DNA of 64,000 nt from NCBI GenBank assembly GCA_019894855.1, contig JAGXNS010000002.1, positions 1-64,000 on the forward strand. The letters run 5' to 3'. The first letter of the stretch is position 1, and every line of letters begins with the position of its first letter. The notes below the pieces were generated by a model. That model ran no database searches. It was not told where the DNA came from and was given only the letters and a program-made list of their open reading frames with translations. Positions 36,380-44,885 of the stretch are shown in pieces. Source of the stretch: Promethearchaeota archaeon. Lineage in GTDB: Archaea > Asgardarchaeota > Lokiarchaeia > Sigyniarchaeales > SOKP01. The position numbers were made by a program, and so were the translations under genes.

Positions 36380-36475
36380 TTATTCTTCCCCTGTCTCAAG
36401 GTCTTTTACAATTCCCACGCATGCTGGTGATATTCTATTTGGTTGAAGATTCTTCTCCTGAAGAGATCGAGTCAA
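36380..36475 (-). pseudogene. Decayed C-terminal fragment of an EF-1alpha gene
   Basis: A short frame ends ACVGIVKDLETGEE followed by TAA, against SCVGIVKDLETGEE and TAA at the end of the intact EF-1alpha gene 1 kb away. The codons differ at many third positions, so it is not a recent copy. Just upstream the frame reads LQPNRIS, resembling LQPIKKL, which lies about 23 residues earlier in EF-1alpha. This suggests an internal deletion. An in-frame TAA precedes it and no GTPase domain remains. It is best explained as the remains of a second EF-1alpha gene. Confidence 0.6.
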
Positions 36476-36587
36476 ACAATTTTAGCTGTTTTCTCACCTG
36501 ATTTTCATCTCGTATACTTTGAAATTTTCGAAATTATTGATTTTTGTTAGGTAAATATCTCCACATAAATTTTTCTCATAAAAAAAC

Positions 36588-36599
36588 TTTTAAATATAA
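36588..36599 (+). promoter_or_regulatory. TATA box before candidate RNA
   Basis: TTTTAAATATAA matches the archaeal TATA consensus and is preceded by an A-run that could be a TFB element. Transcription would begin about 25 bases later, near 36622, just before the GC-richer hairpin segment. There is no reading frame there on the plus strand. Confidence 0.45.
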
Positions 36600-36621
36600 A
36601 GTTAATAATAATCTTTTTAGA

Positions 36622-36752
36622 CAATAACTATCCTTCAAGACAAGGGACGCAGCCTTATCTTGTTTACTAGGCCAATGAGACCGTTTGGAGTTGGTGGATA
36701 CTCAGATGTGGTCGGGTGGGAGTGGCACTTTTCGCATAATCCGTAACCCTCG
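36622..36752 (+). ncRNA. Candidate structured non-coding RNA of unknown family
   Basis: This stretch of about 130 bases is clearly richer in G and C than the surrounding DNA and has no supported reading frame. It contains a hairpin at 36636-36662: CAAGA-C-AAGG, loop GACGCAG, CCTT-A-TCTTG, that is nine pairs with one mismatch. A possible closing pairing joins GGGACG (36644-36649) to CGTAACCC (36742-36749). A TATA box lies at the right distance upstream. It does not match tRNA, 5S, SRP or C/D-box features that I know. Confidence 0.45.
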
Positions 36753-36755
36753 TAA

Positions 36756-36766
36756 AATTTAAATAT
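36756..36766 (+). promoter_or_regulatory. TATA box and possible operator before the zinc protein gene
   Basis: AATTTAAATAT lies about 25 bases before the GTG at 36788, which places the predicted transcript start at or near the start codon, so the mRNA may be leaderless. The TATA box is flanked by an inverted repeat, CCTCG at 36748-36752 and CGAGG at 36773-36777, which could be an operator or the end of the upstream RNA. Confidence 0.45.
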
Positions 36767-36787
36767 GCTTGTCGAGGTTTAATACTT

Positions 36788-37180
36788 GTGAAGAAGAAAA
36801 GATCAATTTTAATCAATAATCCACAACTGCGTAAAATTCGCAATAATTTACGCTTATTGCTCATGAGATGGGCAAGTAGAGAGTGGAATTTACTTAACGA
36901 CAAAGAAACTAATTTAAGCTATGATGAAGAGGGAAGACCAAGGCATCCAAGCACTTATTCTGAAAAAGAAAAGAGCGAACGGATTAGATTAAGTAGTCAA
37001 ATGGATAAGAACAAAGAAATAGTCAAAAATTCCATTTGTGTATGTTATCGGTGTCCTGCAACAGGCAAAAACATGACTTACAATCCAATCGAAAAAGCGT
37101 GGTTTTGCTTCCAATGCTACGAAGAGATGAAGCAATGGACCGCGAAAAAGAAGACAGGGATATCCGTAAGATTCCCTTGA
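36788..37180 (+). CDS. Small basic zinc-binding hypothetical protein
   Basis: This 130-residue protein has a strongly basic helical N-terminus (KKKRSILINNPQLRKIRNNLRLLLMRW) and a C-terminal zinc-ribbon-like module: CVCYRCPATGKNMTYNPIEKAWFCFQC, with two cysteine pairs. It ends in a basic tail. The composition suggests nucleic-acid binding, perhaps RNA. It starts at GTG, consistent with a leaderless message from the TATA box 25 bases upstream. It is not a family I recognise. Confidence 0.65.
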   Translation: MKKKRSILINNPQLRKIRNNLRLLLMRWASREWNLLNDKETNLSYDEEGRPRHPSTYSEKEKSERIRLSSQMDKNKEIVKNSICVCYRCPATGKNMTYNPIEKAWFCFQCYEEMKQWTAKKKTGISVRFP

Positions 37181-37392
37181 ACATCCTTTTTATTTTTTAA
37201 AATTTTTTCTAGTTGAAATTATTAAATCGCCTTAATCTCATATTTCTTAATCGAGGCGTTCCTATTTTTTACATGGTTGATATAGAATTCCTAAAACCTC
37301 AAAATGTAAGTTTACATTAGGCTTTAATTAATTATAATAAAAACTAAAAAAATAGTAAAATAAAATTAAAAATAAAAGCAGAATTTTATATT

Positions 37393-38697
37393 TTATTCTT
37401 CTCCTGTTTCTAAATCCTTCACAATACCTACACATGAAGTTCTAGACATATCCCTTACCGCAAATCTTCCAAGTTCCGGAAACTCATGATAGCGTTCTAA
37501 ACAAAGTTTCTTGATCGGTTGCAATTTAACTAAAGCTGCTTCGTTCTTCTTGAGAAATTTCGGATTGTCCTCGATTACGGCACCAGTCTTCTGATCTAAC
37601 TTTTTGTTTAACTCAATAAACTTGGCGGCTACTTGAGCTGTATGAGCATGAACTACAGGAGTGTATCCTTGAGCAATTGCTGTTGGATGCCAAATAACAA
37701 TTATTTGTCCTGTCCAGTTCCCCTTTGGAGTGATTACAGTTGGAGGATCCTTCGGATGGCCCATGACATCGCCACGACCAACATCCTCCATAGTAATTCC
37801 TCTAATGCTAAATCCGATGTTATCACCAGGTTCGGCAGAGTCTTGTTCTTCGTGATGCATTTCGATGCTTCTTATTTCGCCTTGAAAGCCAGTTGGCATG
37901 ATAACAATTTTATCATTCTTCTTCAATACGCCAGTTTCTACTCTTCCAACAGGGACAACTCCAGTACCTTTAATACTGTATGCGTCTTGAATTGGAACTC
38001 GTAGTGGCTTACCAGTAGGTTTTGGAGGCATATCAAAGGAATCAATCGCTTCAATTAAGGTTGGACCGTCGTACCATGAAAGTTTATCGCTTTTTTCCGT
38101 CAAATTCTCTGCTTTAATACCACTAACAGGGACAAACGGAATTTTTTTGACCGGAAAACCGATATTTTTTAGGAGATCAGAGACAGCATCTTTTACTTCA
38201 TTATAACGCGCCTCGCTATAATCATAGGCGTCTGCTTTATTAACAGCAACGACCAATTGCTTAACACCTAAAGTTTGGGCTAAATAAGCGTGCTCTCGAG
38301 TTTGACCATTGGCTGCAATACCTACTTCCATTTCTCCTTTCTTTCCAGAAACGACTAAAATTGCGGCGTCAGCTTGAGAGGCTCCAGTGATCATGTTCTT
38401 TACGAAATCAGCATGGCCAGGAGCGTCAATAATGGTGAAGTATTTTTTACTCGTTTCGAACTTTCGGAATGCTAAATCAATAGTAATACCACGTGCTCGC
38501 TCTTCTTTTAACCTGTCAAAGACATAAGCGTATGACCAAGATTCTCTATCGTTTTCTTTTGCTAATTTTTCAAGTTCTCGTGCTTCTCTGTCGGTTACTG
38601 CCCCAGTTTTGATGAGCATTGCACCCATCATGGTGGATTTGCCGTGATCTATATGACCTATTATAACAAGATTTAAATGTTCTTTATCAGTTGGCAT
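37393..38697 (-). CDS. tuf: Elongation factor 1-alpha
   Basis: This 434-residue GTPase delivers aminoacyl-tRNA to the ribosome. Its motifs are G1 GHIDHGKST, switch I RARGITIDLAF, G3 DAPGH, G4 NKAD and the three-domain architecture of aEF1A. The G4 motif NKAD is a small deviation from the common NKMD. The C-terminus is CVGIVKDLETGEE, duplicated in a decayed fragment 1 kb away. The ATG is preceded by about 70 bases of leader and then two perfect 20-bp repeats. The gene stands apart from the ribosomal operon with which it is linked in many archaea. Confidence 0.97.
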   Translation of the reverse strand: MPTDKEHLNLVIIGHIDHGKSTMMGAMLIKTGAVTDREARELEKLAKENDRESWSYAYVFDRLKEERARGITIDLAFRKFETSKKYFTIIDAPGHADFVKNMITGASQADAAILVVSGKKGEMEVGIAANGQTREHAYLAQTLGVKQLVVAVNKADAYDYSEARYNEVKDAVSDLLKNIGFPVKKIPFVPVSGIKAENLTEKSDKLSWYDGPTLIEAIDSFDMPPKPTGKPLRVPIQDAYSIKGTGVVPVGRVETGVLKKNDKIVIMPTGFQGEIRSIEMHHEEQDSAEPGDNIGFSIRGITMEDVGRGDVMGHPKDPPTVITPKGNWTGQIIVIWHPTAIAQGYTPVVHAHTAQVAAKFIELNKKLDQKTGAVIEDNPKFLKKNEAALVKLQPIKKLCLERYHEFPELGRFAVRDMSRTSCVGIVKDLETGEE

Positions 38698-38768
38698 TTT
38701 AAATCAATTTCCTCTACTTATTATTAGGTTTGATAATTTAATATGAAATTATAAATAATAATTTTAGA

Positions 38769-38812
38769 TTAATGATATCAAATATATAATCCTTAATGAT
38801 ATCAAATATATA
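38769..38812 (-). repeat. Two perfect 20-bp direct repeats upstream of EF-1alpha
   Basis: TTAATGATATCAAATATATA occurs at 38769-38788 and again at 38793-38812, with a four-base spacer. On the strand of the EF-1alpha gene each copy reads TATATATTTGATATCATTAA, containing a TATA-like sequence. They lie about 70-115 bases before the start codon. They could be duplicated promoters or paired regulator sites. Confidence 0.7.
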
Positions 38813-38898
38813 TTTTTTACTATAAATTCTAGCATTACTTCGAAAGGAAGCACTAGATAAATTTGTTGAGTAAGAGATGATTTATGTTTTCCAAAATA

Positions 38899-39339
38899 TT
38901 AATTAGTAAAATACTCCCCTTTAAGATCTGAGTATAATTCGTCTTTATTTTTTCTTAGAACATCGAAAATTTGATGAATTTCTTTCAAGAAATTAATTTT
39001 ATTCCCTTCAGCATTTATGGTTTCAGTTTCAATTTTTTCTTTTAAAAATTGATCGAAAACAAAATTTATCTCATATATGTTTATTCTCGTTTCTCTAAAG
39101 TAATCTAATAAGTGGTGCAGGTAATATGCTTTAACATATGACTTGTGGTTATTTTCATTGTCTAAATCTTTCTGATGAAAAAAATTTAACTGCTTTGCTA
39201 CAGCACTTTCGTATTCCTCCACATAAAATTCATTATCACCTTCAGTAAATGCCCAAGAAGTTCCATAATCAATGTTTCTATTTACAAAATCAGCGATAAA
39301 TTTGTCAATTCCTGCTTTTTTTGCCCATTTACTGTGCAC
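38899..39339 (-). CDS. Conserved hypothetical helical protein, start uncertain
   Basis: This 146-residue, mostly helical soluble protein is counted from a GTG at 39339. Reading upstream in the same frame gives KSDLKIPNWIV directly before HSKWAKKAGIDKFIADFVNR. The combined IPNWxVHxKWA text looks like a continuous conserved N-terminus. That extension has ATA codons but no ATG, GTG or TTG after a TAG at 39379-39381. The start may therefore lie at ATA 39372 or 39354, as argued for uvrB. A His-rich YYLHHLL segment in the middle could bind a metal. The function is unknown. Confidence 0.6.
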   Translation of the reverse strand: MHSKWAKKAGIDKFIADFVNRNIDYGTSWAFTEGDNEFYVEEYESAVAKQLNFFHQKDLDNENNHKSYVKAYYLHHLLDYFRETRINIYEINFVFDQFLKEKIETETINAEGNKINFLKEIHQIFDVLRKNKDELYSDLKGEYFTN

Positions 39340-39507
39340 GATCCAGTTTGGTATTTTTAGATCACTTTTTATTTTGTTCTATACTATAAATTTGATAGAG
39401 AACAGTAAAAAAAAACCTTTTTCTAATATTTGCATAATAAAAGTAAAAAGTTATAATTCGTTAAATTACATAGTAATAACAAAAAAAATAAAAAGTTTGT
39501 AGATATC

Positions 39508-40332
39508 ATGGTCAAGAATAGAAATCCGTTTCCTAAAGAAGGCGCGTTTATCATGGCGCGCGTTGTCGATATCCAACAACAATATATATATGTGGATTTA
39601 CCAGATTACGATGGCCTCCCATCGGAAGAAACTGCAAGAGGAATGATTCATATTAGTGAAATTTCAAGTAGATGGGTTAGGAATATTAGAAGTATTGTGA
39701 GGGTTGGTCAGAGAGTAGTATTGAGAGTTGTGAAAGTTGTTCCTGATAAAGGACAAATTGATCTCTCCTTAAGACGCGTCAATTCTGCCCAGAAAGCTTT
39801 GATAGCAAAAGAACATAAATATGCAAATAAATTTGAGATTCTCCTGCAGTTTTTAACAGAAACGGAAGGAATTGATCTAACCTTAGAGCAAGCTTACGAG
39901 TTAATAGGTTGGCCTATAAAAGAACAATTTGATTTTTACCAAGAAGCTATTGAAGCGCTTAAAGAAGAGGGAGAAGAAATTTTAAATGACCTTACTGACG
40001 CTCCAGATCATGTTAAAGATGCTTATTTGAAAATTGTAGACGAAAATGTTGAGATTTCTACAGTAAGCATAATCGGTAAACTAAAACTTATCAATAAAAG
40101 CGGAGATGGAATTACTAAACTAAAAGAAACTTTGAATGAAGTTGTGAATGTAATCGATAAACCAGTAGAAACGCGTAAATTAAGTTTATCGTATCTGGGT
40201 GCGCCTTATTATAGATTAAAAATTGTTACTAAAGATTATCTCGACGCAGAAAGTATTCTATCAGATGCCCTTGAAGTTCTTGAATCAACCACTCAAAAAA
40301 CTAATGGTTCATTTGAATTTATTAGAGATTAA
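39508..40332 (+). CDS. eif2a: Translation initiation factor aIF2-alpha
   Basis: This 274-residue subunit of the initiator-tRNA carrier aIF2 has an N-terminal S1 domain (GAFIMARVVDIQQQYIYVDLPDY...GMIHISEIS, ending GQIDLSLRRV), a helical middle domain and a C-terminal alpha/beta domain that contacts the gamma subunit. There is a Ser in the loop equivalent to the eukaryotic phosphorylation site (SEISSRW). Length is typical. It is followed 29 bases later by nop10, a pairing conserved in many archaea. Confidence 0.95.
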   Translation: MVKNRNPFPKEGAFIMARVVDIQQQYIYVDLPDYDGLPSEETARGMIHISEISSRWVRNIRSIVRVGQRVVLRVVKVVPDKGQIDLSLRRVNSAQKALIAKEHKYANKFEILLQFLTETEGIDLTLEQAYELIGWPIKEQFDFYQEAIEALKEEGEEILNDLTDAPDHVKDAYLKIVDENVEISTVSIIGKLKLINKSGDGITKLKETLNEVVNVIDKPVETRKLSLSYLGAPYYRLKIVTKDYLDAESILSDALEVLESTTQKTNGSFEFIRD

Positions 40333-40361
40333 AACTTAACGATTTTTTTATAACTAAAACG

Positions 40362-40553
40362 ATGACGAAATACCTTCAAAAATGTAGTAAATGTAGAGAG
40401 TATGGATTGATCAATGCAAAATCTGTGTGTAAACACTGTGGAGGTACTTTAATTAACCCATTTCCTCCAAAATACTCTCCTATCGATAAATATTCAAAAT
40501 ATCGAATGGTCTACTTTAAAGAGGAGTTTAAAAAGAAGTTTAAAGATAATTAA
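40362..40553 (+). CDS. nop10: H/ACA ribonucleoprotein subunit Nop10
   Basis: This 63-residue zinc-binding protein of the H/ACA pseudouridylation complex stabilises Cbf5. It has the cysteine pairs CSKC and CKHC in a short zinc ribbon, followed by the conserved PFPPKYSPIDKYSKYR segment. It follows the aIF2-alpha gene. Its last four bases overlap the 3' end of the convergent GINS gene. Confidence 0.95.
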   Translation: MTKYLQKCSKCREYGLINAKSVCKHCGGTLINPFPPKYSPIDKYSKYRMVYFKEEFKKKFKDN

Positions 40554-41239
40554 GATAATTCGATCTTTTCTGCTATTTTTTCGTAAATTAGGATTTTCGC
40601 ATTTTTATAGGGCATATTTGTAATATCATTTACCTGAAAGGGTCCATAATTAATAAGGTCAATCCCTACTAAAGGCGGAGAAGGCTCGTTAAATCGAATA
40701 AGCATATAATTATATTCATCCTCTAGGTTAGGTTGACCGTTTTCTACTTTTTCAAGTTGAGCGTTATTACTTGTTTCAATTGAATGTTCTTCGGTGGATT
40801 CCTCTATAATGGGAACGTTATCCGGTTTTTCTTCGTCCAATAAAATCTCTCCTATCTCAATTGGTTTCTTATCCTCGTAAAGAGCAAGCTTTTTAAGTTT
40901 TTTATATCCTTTAATCGTGCTAACTAAATTTTGAAAGAATAATTTTTCAGCCTCTATTACGCCATTTAGATCAATATCTTTAAGAGATAATGCTGAATTA
41001 AGTATTTTTACTTCCCGAACTTTTAAGAAATCGTTAAATAAATAAGTGAAACGCTTTTTGTATGAGATAAATAATGAGATTTCGACTTTGGGTTTTTCCT
41101 CTATCTGATATTGAGTGATGTAATTTAAACTTTTTTTGTAATTATCAAATATTTCTTGGGTTAAATGAGTCAACTCGGGTTGCTCAAATTCTTTAAGCCA
41201 ATGTTGATAAAGTTTATCGTAATCTTTTTTTAAATCCAT
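40550..41239 (-). CDS. GINS-family replication protein (Gins15-like)
   Basis: This 229-residue subunit belongs to the GINS complex that couples MCM helicase to the replisome. It has a helical N-terminal A domain and, after an acidic low-complexity linker (about residues 150-185), a small C-terminal B domain LIRFNEPSPPLVGIDLINYGPFQVNDITNMPYKNAKILI. The A-then-B order is that of Gins15 (Sld5/Psf1-like). The ORF track starts at a TTG 16 codons earlier; the ATG at 41239 gives a normal N-terminus. It lies downstream of priS in a replication gene block. Confidence 0.82.
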   Translation of the reverse strand: MDLKKDYDKLYQHWLKEFEQPELTHLTQEIFDNYKKSLNYITQYQIEEKPKVEISLFISYKKRFTYLFNDFLKVREVKILNSALSLKDIDLNGVIEAEKLFFQNLVSTIKGYKKLKKLALYEDKKPIEIGEILLDEEKPDNVPIIEESTEEHSIETSNNAQLEKVENGQPNLEDEYNYMLIRFNEPSPPLVGIDLINYGPFQVNDITNMPYKNAKILIYEKIAEKIELS

Positions 41240-41300
41240 AAGTCTCAGACAATTGAAATATGTTATATTAATGAAGGATAGGAACAAATATTATTTTATC

Positions 41301-42584
41301 CTAAATCGTTTTAGCAACTTCTTTACACAATAAAAAAACCGCAAAGTGGTGAGGAACTTCTATTATTTCACCTTTGATATAGGGCCCAAACGATTCGCCC
41401 TTGATTGAAGTGATTGGTAATTTATTTTCCACTATTTCTAATTTATGGGTCAAATTTTTCTTACTTTTAAACACGATTGGATCTAACTTCTCCTTAGATT
41501 CATCTAAAGGGTTAAAATCATCAAGCTCATTTAATTCAATTTCTTGAACTTTAAATCCTGTTTTTCCATGTAACGATCCAGGATATCGTATGAGTCTATG
41601 TATGTCTATTGATACCGGCTCATCTAATTCAATTCCTATTAGGTGAACAATTCCTCTTAGAAGTTTCTTCCAATTCGTTAAACCAAAGCCTTCAATAGCC
41701 CAAACACTTCTTTCTCCTTTAGTAATTAGCTCTAAGAAATCATCTTTATATTTTAAAAAACTTGTAACTACATTAGAATTAAAACCAAAATGATTTTTGT
41801 CTAGAAGTAAAGTTTCGATTTGTTTTGTCGGCTTATTTAATACTTCAATAATTTTTTTCATTATTTTTTGGGACCACCCAATATTTTCCTCCAACAATCC
41901 ATAGATTATGCTAGATTTTTCACTTAATCCTAAAACTTCAAAATTTATATTTTTTCCACTAACATACTCAACAATTTCTCTTCTTTCCTCACTGTTGAGC
42001 GTTCTTAGGTCTTCACTTTCAATTTTAAGGTGATATCCTCTGTGACCCGAAAACGCAATTTTCAAATACTTCTCGTCAATTCCAAAATCGGGTATAAGAA
42101 AATTGAATAATAACTTGGTGATTTCGTTTTTAGCAACATCTAAACATTGATTGCATACCCAGCTGATTTTAGTAAACTTTGAACCCTTACAATTTGGGCA
42201 GGTTTGGGGCATACCGGTCCCCTCATTTCCACAATCTTTGCAAATCCACAGATCATGTTTATCTTTACATGGAGTATAGAAGTGATCAACATCAATATCA
42301 ATTATAAAATCACACCCCTGGTAATCTTTTTTGTTCATGTCTGGTGCATCAGGTTTTAGATAAAGTGAACCACTGGAATACAAGTGCCTCGGAGCATCCG
42401 TTATAAGATAACTTTTTAAAACATCTGGGTTTTCAAAACTCATATGTCTCTTCATATAAACTTTTTTTTCCCAAGGGATTAAACCAAATTCTCGTAAGTT
42501 GAACGAACTTACTTTTGGGAATTCAAATTGTTTTTCTTGGTAATACGCTTGGAATAACTTTTTTAAATATATGATGTCATTCAT
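41301..42584 (-). CDS. priS: DNA primase small subunit PriS
   Basis: This is the catalytic subunit of the archaeal/eukaryotic primase. Catalytic acids are in CDFIIDIDVDHF, and the nucleotide-binding SGHRGYH motif follows. An inserted zinc module has several CxxC pairs (CKDCG, CPNC, CNQC). The preferred start is the ATG at 42584, which overlaps the priL stop in ATGAATGA; the tracked start 66 bases upstream would only add a very basic run inside priL. This gives 427 residues. Translational coupling with priL fits a heterodimer. Confidence 0.95.
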   Translation of the reverse strand: MNDIIYLKKLFQAYYQEKQFEFPKVSSFNLREFGLIPWEKKVYMKRHMSFENPDVLKSYLITDAPRHLYSSGSLYLKPDAPDMNKKDYQGCDFIIDIDVDHFYTPCKDKHDLWICKDCGNEGTGMPQTCPNCKGSKFTKISWVCNQCLDVAKNEITKLLFNFLIPDFGIDEKYLKIAFSGHRGYHLKIESEDLRTLNSEERREIVEYVSGKNINFEVLGLSEKSSIIYGLLEENIGWSQKIMKKIIEVLNKPTKQIETLLLDKNHFGFNSNVVTSFLKYKDDFLELITKGERSVWAIEGFGLTNWKKLLRGIVHLIGIELDEPVSIDIHRLIRYPGSLHGKTGFKVQEIELNELDDFNPLDESKEKLDPIVFKSKKNLTHKLEIVENKLPITSIKGESFGPYIKGEIIEVPHHFAVFLLCKEVAKTI

Positions 42585-43845
42585 TTTTTTTCTGTGATTC
42601 CTCTTGTTCTCTTTTCTCCTTACTTTTAAGGAATTCTCCTTCTTTCTCATCTCTGTATTGTTTTATCCTGACATACGCTAAAGGATGTTTTAATTTCTTT
42701 CTCTCAGATGGTTCAATAGAACCATATCCTTCTAAACACAGCGTATCTTTATACTTCTCTTTCTTACAAAGACTAATTGATTGCAAAGTAGAACACTGAT
42801 ATGGAGTATATTTTTTTTTCTTTGCATACTCTACTTGATAATTAGTTTTTTCTCGATCAAAATCGGGTAAAGTGGAAAAAATATCTACAACATGTTCAAC
42901 TGGATACTCTAAAGCGAGTAAAAACCAAACTATAAAGAGTCGTTCATGATGCACTAAATTTTGTCCTTCTTTAGCTTTTTTTAAAATTTCAAGTACACAT
43001 GGAGGATAAAGCTTCAAAATATCTGTTTTATTGGTAATATCGATTTTAAAACTAAAATCAAAATCTTCTTCTTTTTTTGCCCAAATATTTTTGATTTTCT
43101 CATATAGTTCTTTAAATTCTTGAATTTTAAGGACTTCTTCAAGAAATGATTTTAAAGATGCTTTATCTTCCGTTTCTTCAACAAGGATTTTGGTTCTAAC
43201 ATACTCTTGTATCAAACGCATTAAGTTTCTATTCTGAATATACACATAACCATTTTTTAATGAATTATGGGTTAGTTTTCTATAATCGTCCCTTAACTTT
43301 GAAGCAAGTTTAAGATAATCAATATAATAAATAGTAAAATTGGTAATTTTTCTCTCTCGATTATCTTTTAATATCTTAATCCCAAATTTTTCTGGAGGAT
43401 CATAAAAATTAACTCTCAATTCTAAATCTAAACATATATTGTAAAGATCCGATTCGCTGTTATCTCTTTCCATCTTGTTATACGCATTCTTAGAATACAA
43501 ATTAGCGATTCTATTTGTTATTAACTTATTATTTAGGGCGTAAATTAAAATTTTTAGTAAAATATATACCTGGATAGATAAATTTTCGTCCTTTGGATTT
43601 GGGATGTCTTCCAAATTATTGAAAGCAAATTCAAAAATTAGAAGAACGCGTTCAGATATTTGCTTACTATCGCCTTTAGAAAAAAGATCAGAAATAAATT
43701 CCGAAGGTTCTTTATCAGCAATATCAGAATACTGAAGTTTCAAAGAAGGAAGCCAAGGATAACGGTTTACTAAATCAGTTGGTATGCTCAAAGCTTCTCC
43801 TACCCTACATTTTAGATTTAAAATTAGTACATATAATTGAAACAA
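42577..43845 (-). CDS. priL: DNA primase large subunit PriL
   Basis: This 422-residue regulatory primase subunit has an iron-sulfur cluster. Cluster cysteines are in PPCVLEILKKA, YQCSTLQSISLC and LCLEGYGS, spaced as in archaeal PriL. The long helical N-terminal half is typical. The start lies 71 bases after the PCNA gene on the same strand. The stop overlaps the priS start. The tracked start is close to the first conserved residues and lies in a plausible leader; a later start is possible but not needed. Confidence 0.93.
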   Translation of the reverse strand: MFQLYVLILNLKCRVGEALSIPTDLVNRYPWLPSLKLQYSDIADKEPSEFISDLFSKGDSKQISERVLLIFEFAFNNLEDIPNPKDENLSIQVYILLKILIYALNNKLITNRIANLYSKNAYNKMERDNSESDLYNICLDLELRVNFYDPPEKFGIKILKDNRERKITNFTIYYIDYLKLASKLRDDYRKLTHNSLKNGYVYIQNRNLMRLIQEYVRTKILVEETEDKASLKSFLEEVLKIQEFKELYEKIKNIWAKKEEDFDFSFKIDITNKTDILKLYPPCVLEILKKAKEGQNLVHHERLFIVWFLLALEYPVEHVVDIFSTLPDFDREKTNYQVEYAKKKKYTPYQCSTLQSISLCKKEKYKDTLCLEGYGSIEPSERKKLKHPLAYVRIKQYRDEKEGEFLKSKEKREQEESQKKNE

Positions 43846-43916
43846 GAATTTTTCTGATTTAACCGCAAAGAGTTAATCAGTTTATAATCGTTATCAAAAA
43901 AGGTGGTGGAAAAATC

Positions 43917-44717
43917 TTAGAATTCGTCCATATCGTCGTCGTCAAATTCAGCTTCTTCAACACGAGGAGCTAAAAAGTAGTTTAATTCGCCGCCCTCTAA
44001 TAGGTTAAATATCATTTTGAGAGGGTGATCTGTTTTTAATGAAATTTCTAACTTTTCGGTGATTGAAGCGATTTTTAATATAGCCTTTAGAAACGTTAGA
44101 CTATACGCACCTGTAGATGTTTCCTTAATATCGCTTTCAATTAGATCATCGACGCTTAAGTCGTATTCCATCTCTCCAATTTGTCCTGTAGAACTAAAAA
44201 CTAACCCTTCGTTAGCTACCGCCTTCATGTTCAAGATTTCAGAATAAATTTCAGCGTCCTTAATAGCCTCTACTAGAAAGTCGGTATCGATCACCCAATT
44301 TGTTGGATATTCAATTTTTAACAGATTATCCATTGGAATTTCTTCTCTTTCCAGATCGATCAAAGCTAGACTAAATGTCCGTTTACGAGTGTTTCCTTCT
44401 CTTTGCATCGTGATTTTGATTTTTTGTTCCGATTCTTTAAAGTCAATTTCAATATTGTCATTCGTGGCACTTCTTCTAAGGATTTTATCCAAATCATCCA
44501 AGTTCAAACCGATTTTTGATTCTGTACTACATTTGTAATCGTCAAAATTCTCTTTTTTAATCGACAATTTTAACAAACAGATTCGACTTGGGTCCATTGC
44601 TGTAATGACAAATTCTTTAGGAGATACTTTGAATTCTGTCTCATCGATGATGCTCGAAAGAGTTTCGACTATACCCTTTAATATCCTACTATTATCCAGC
44701 TTAAGTGTAAAGCTCAT
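43917..44717 (-). CDS. pcn: DNA sliding clamp PCNA
   Basis: This 266-residue clamp tethers polymerases and repair enzymes to DNA. Two repeats of the clamp fold are visible, with conserved SPKEFVITAMDPSRICLLKLSIKKENFDDYKC in the first, KIGLNLDDLDKIL, and the C-terminal segment PLKMIFNLLEGGELNYFLAPRVEE. The C-terminus is acidic (EFDDDDMDEF). It is the first gene of a PCNA-priL-priS-GINS run on the minus strand, likely one transcription unit. Confidence 0.96.
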   Translation of the reverse strand: MSFTLKLDNSRILKGIVETLSSIIDETEFKVSPKEFVITAMDPSRICLLKLSIKKENFDDYKCSTESKIGLNLDDLDKILRRSATNDNIEIDFKESEQKIKITMQREGNTRKRTFSLALIDLEREEIPMDNLLKIEYPTNWVIDTDFLVEAIKDAEIYSEILNMKAVANEGLVFSSTGQIGEMEYDLSVDDLIESDIKETSTGAYSLTFLKAILKIASITEKLEISLKTDHPLKMIFNLLEGGELNYFLAPRVEEAEFDDDDMDEF

Positions 44718-44885
44718 TATTTATCAGCACTTTAATTGATTAGTAATTTATATTAATATTGTTTTATTAGCAATATTTATAAAATTCAGTATTAGAGGTT
44801 TAATAATACCTATTTGTAATTTTTGAATTAATTATTTATAGTCATCTTAAATTTTTTAAACTATAAAATAAAAAAAATTGTTATT

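Noticed and set aside
36667-36903. 78-codon minus-strand ORF over the candidate RNA and the zinc protein gene
   Set aside because: It is antisense to the better supported zinc protein gene and to the structured segment, and has no recognisable domain.
37210-37275. CGCCT...AGGCG inverted repeat after the zinc protein gene as a terminator
   Set aside because: The arms are only five bases with a long loop and no T-run follows directly; archaeal termination does not need such a hairpin.
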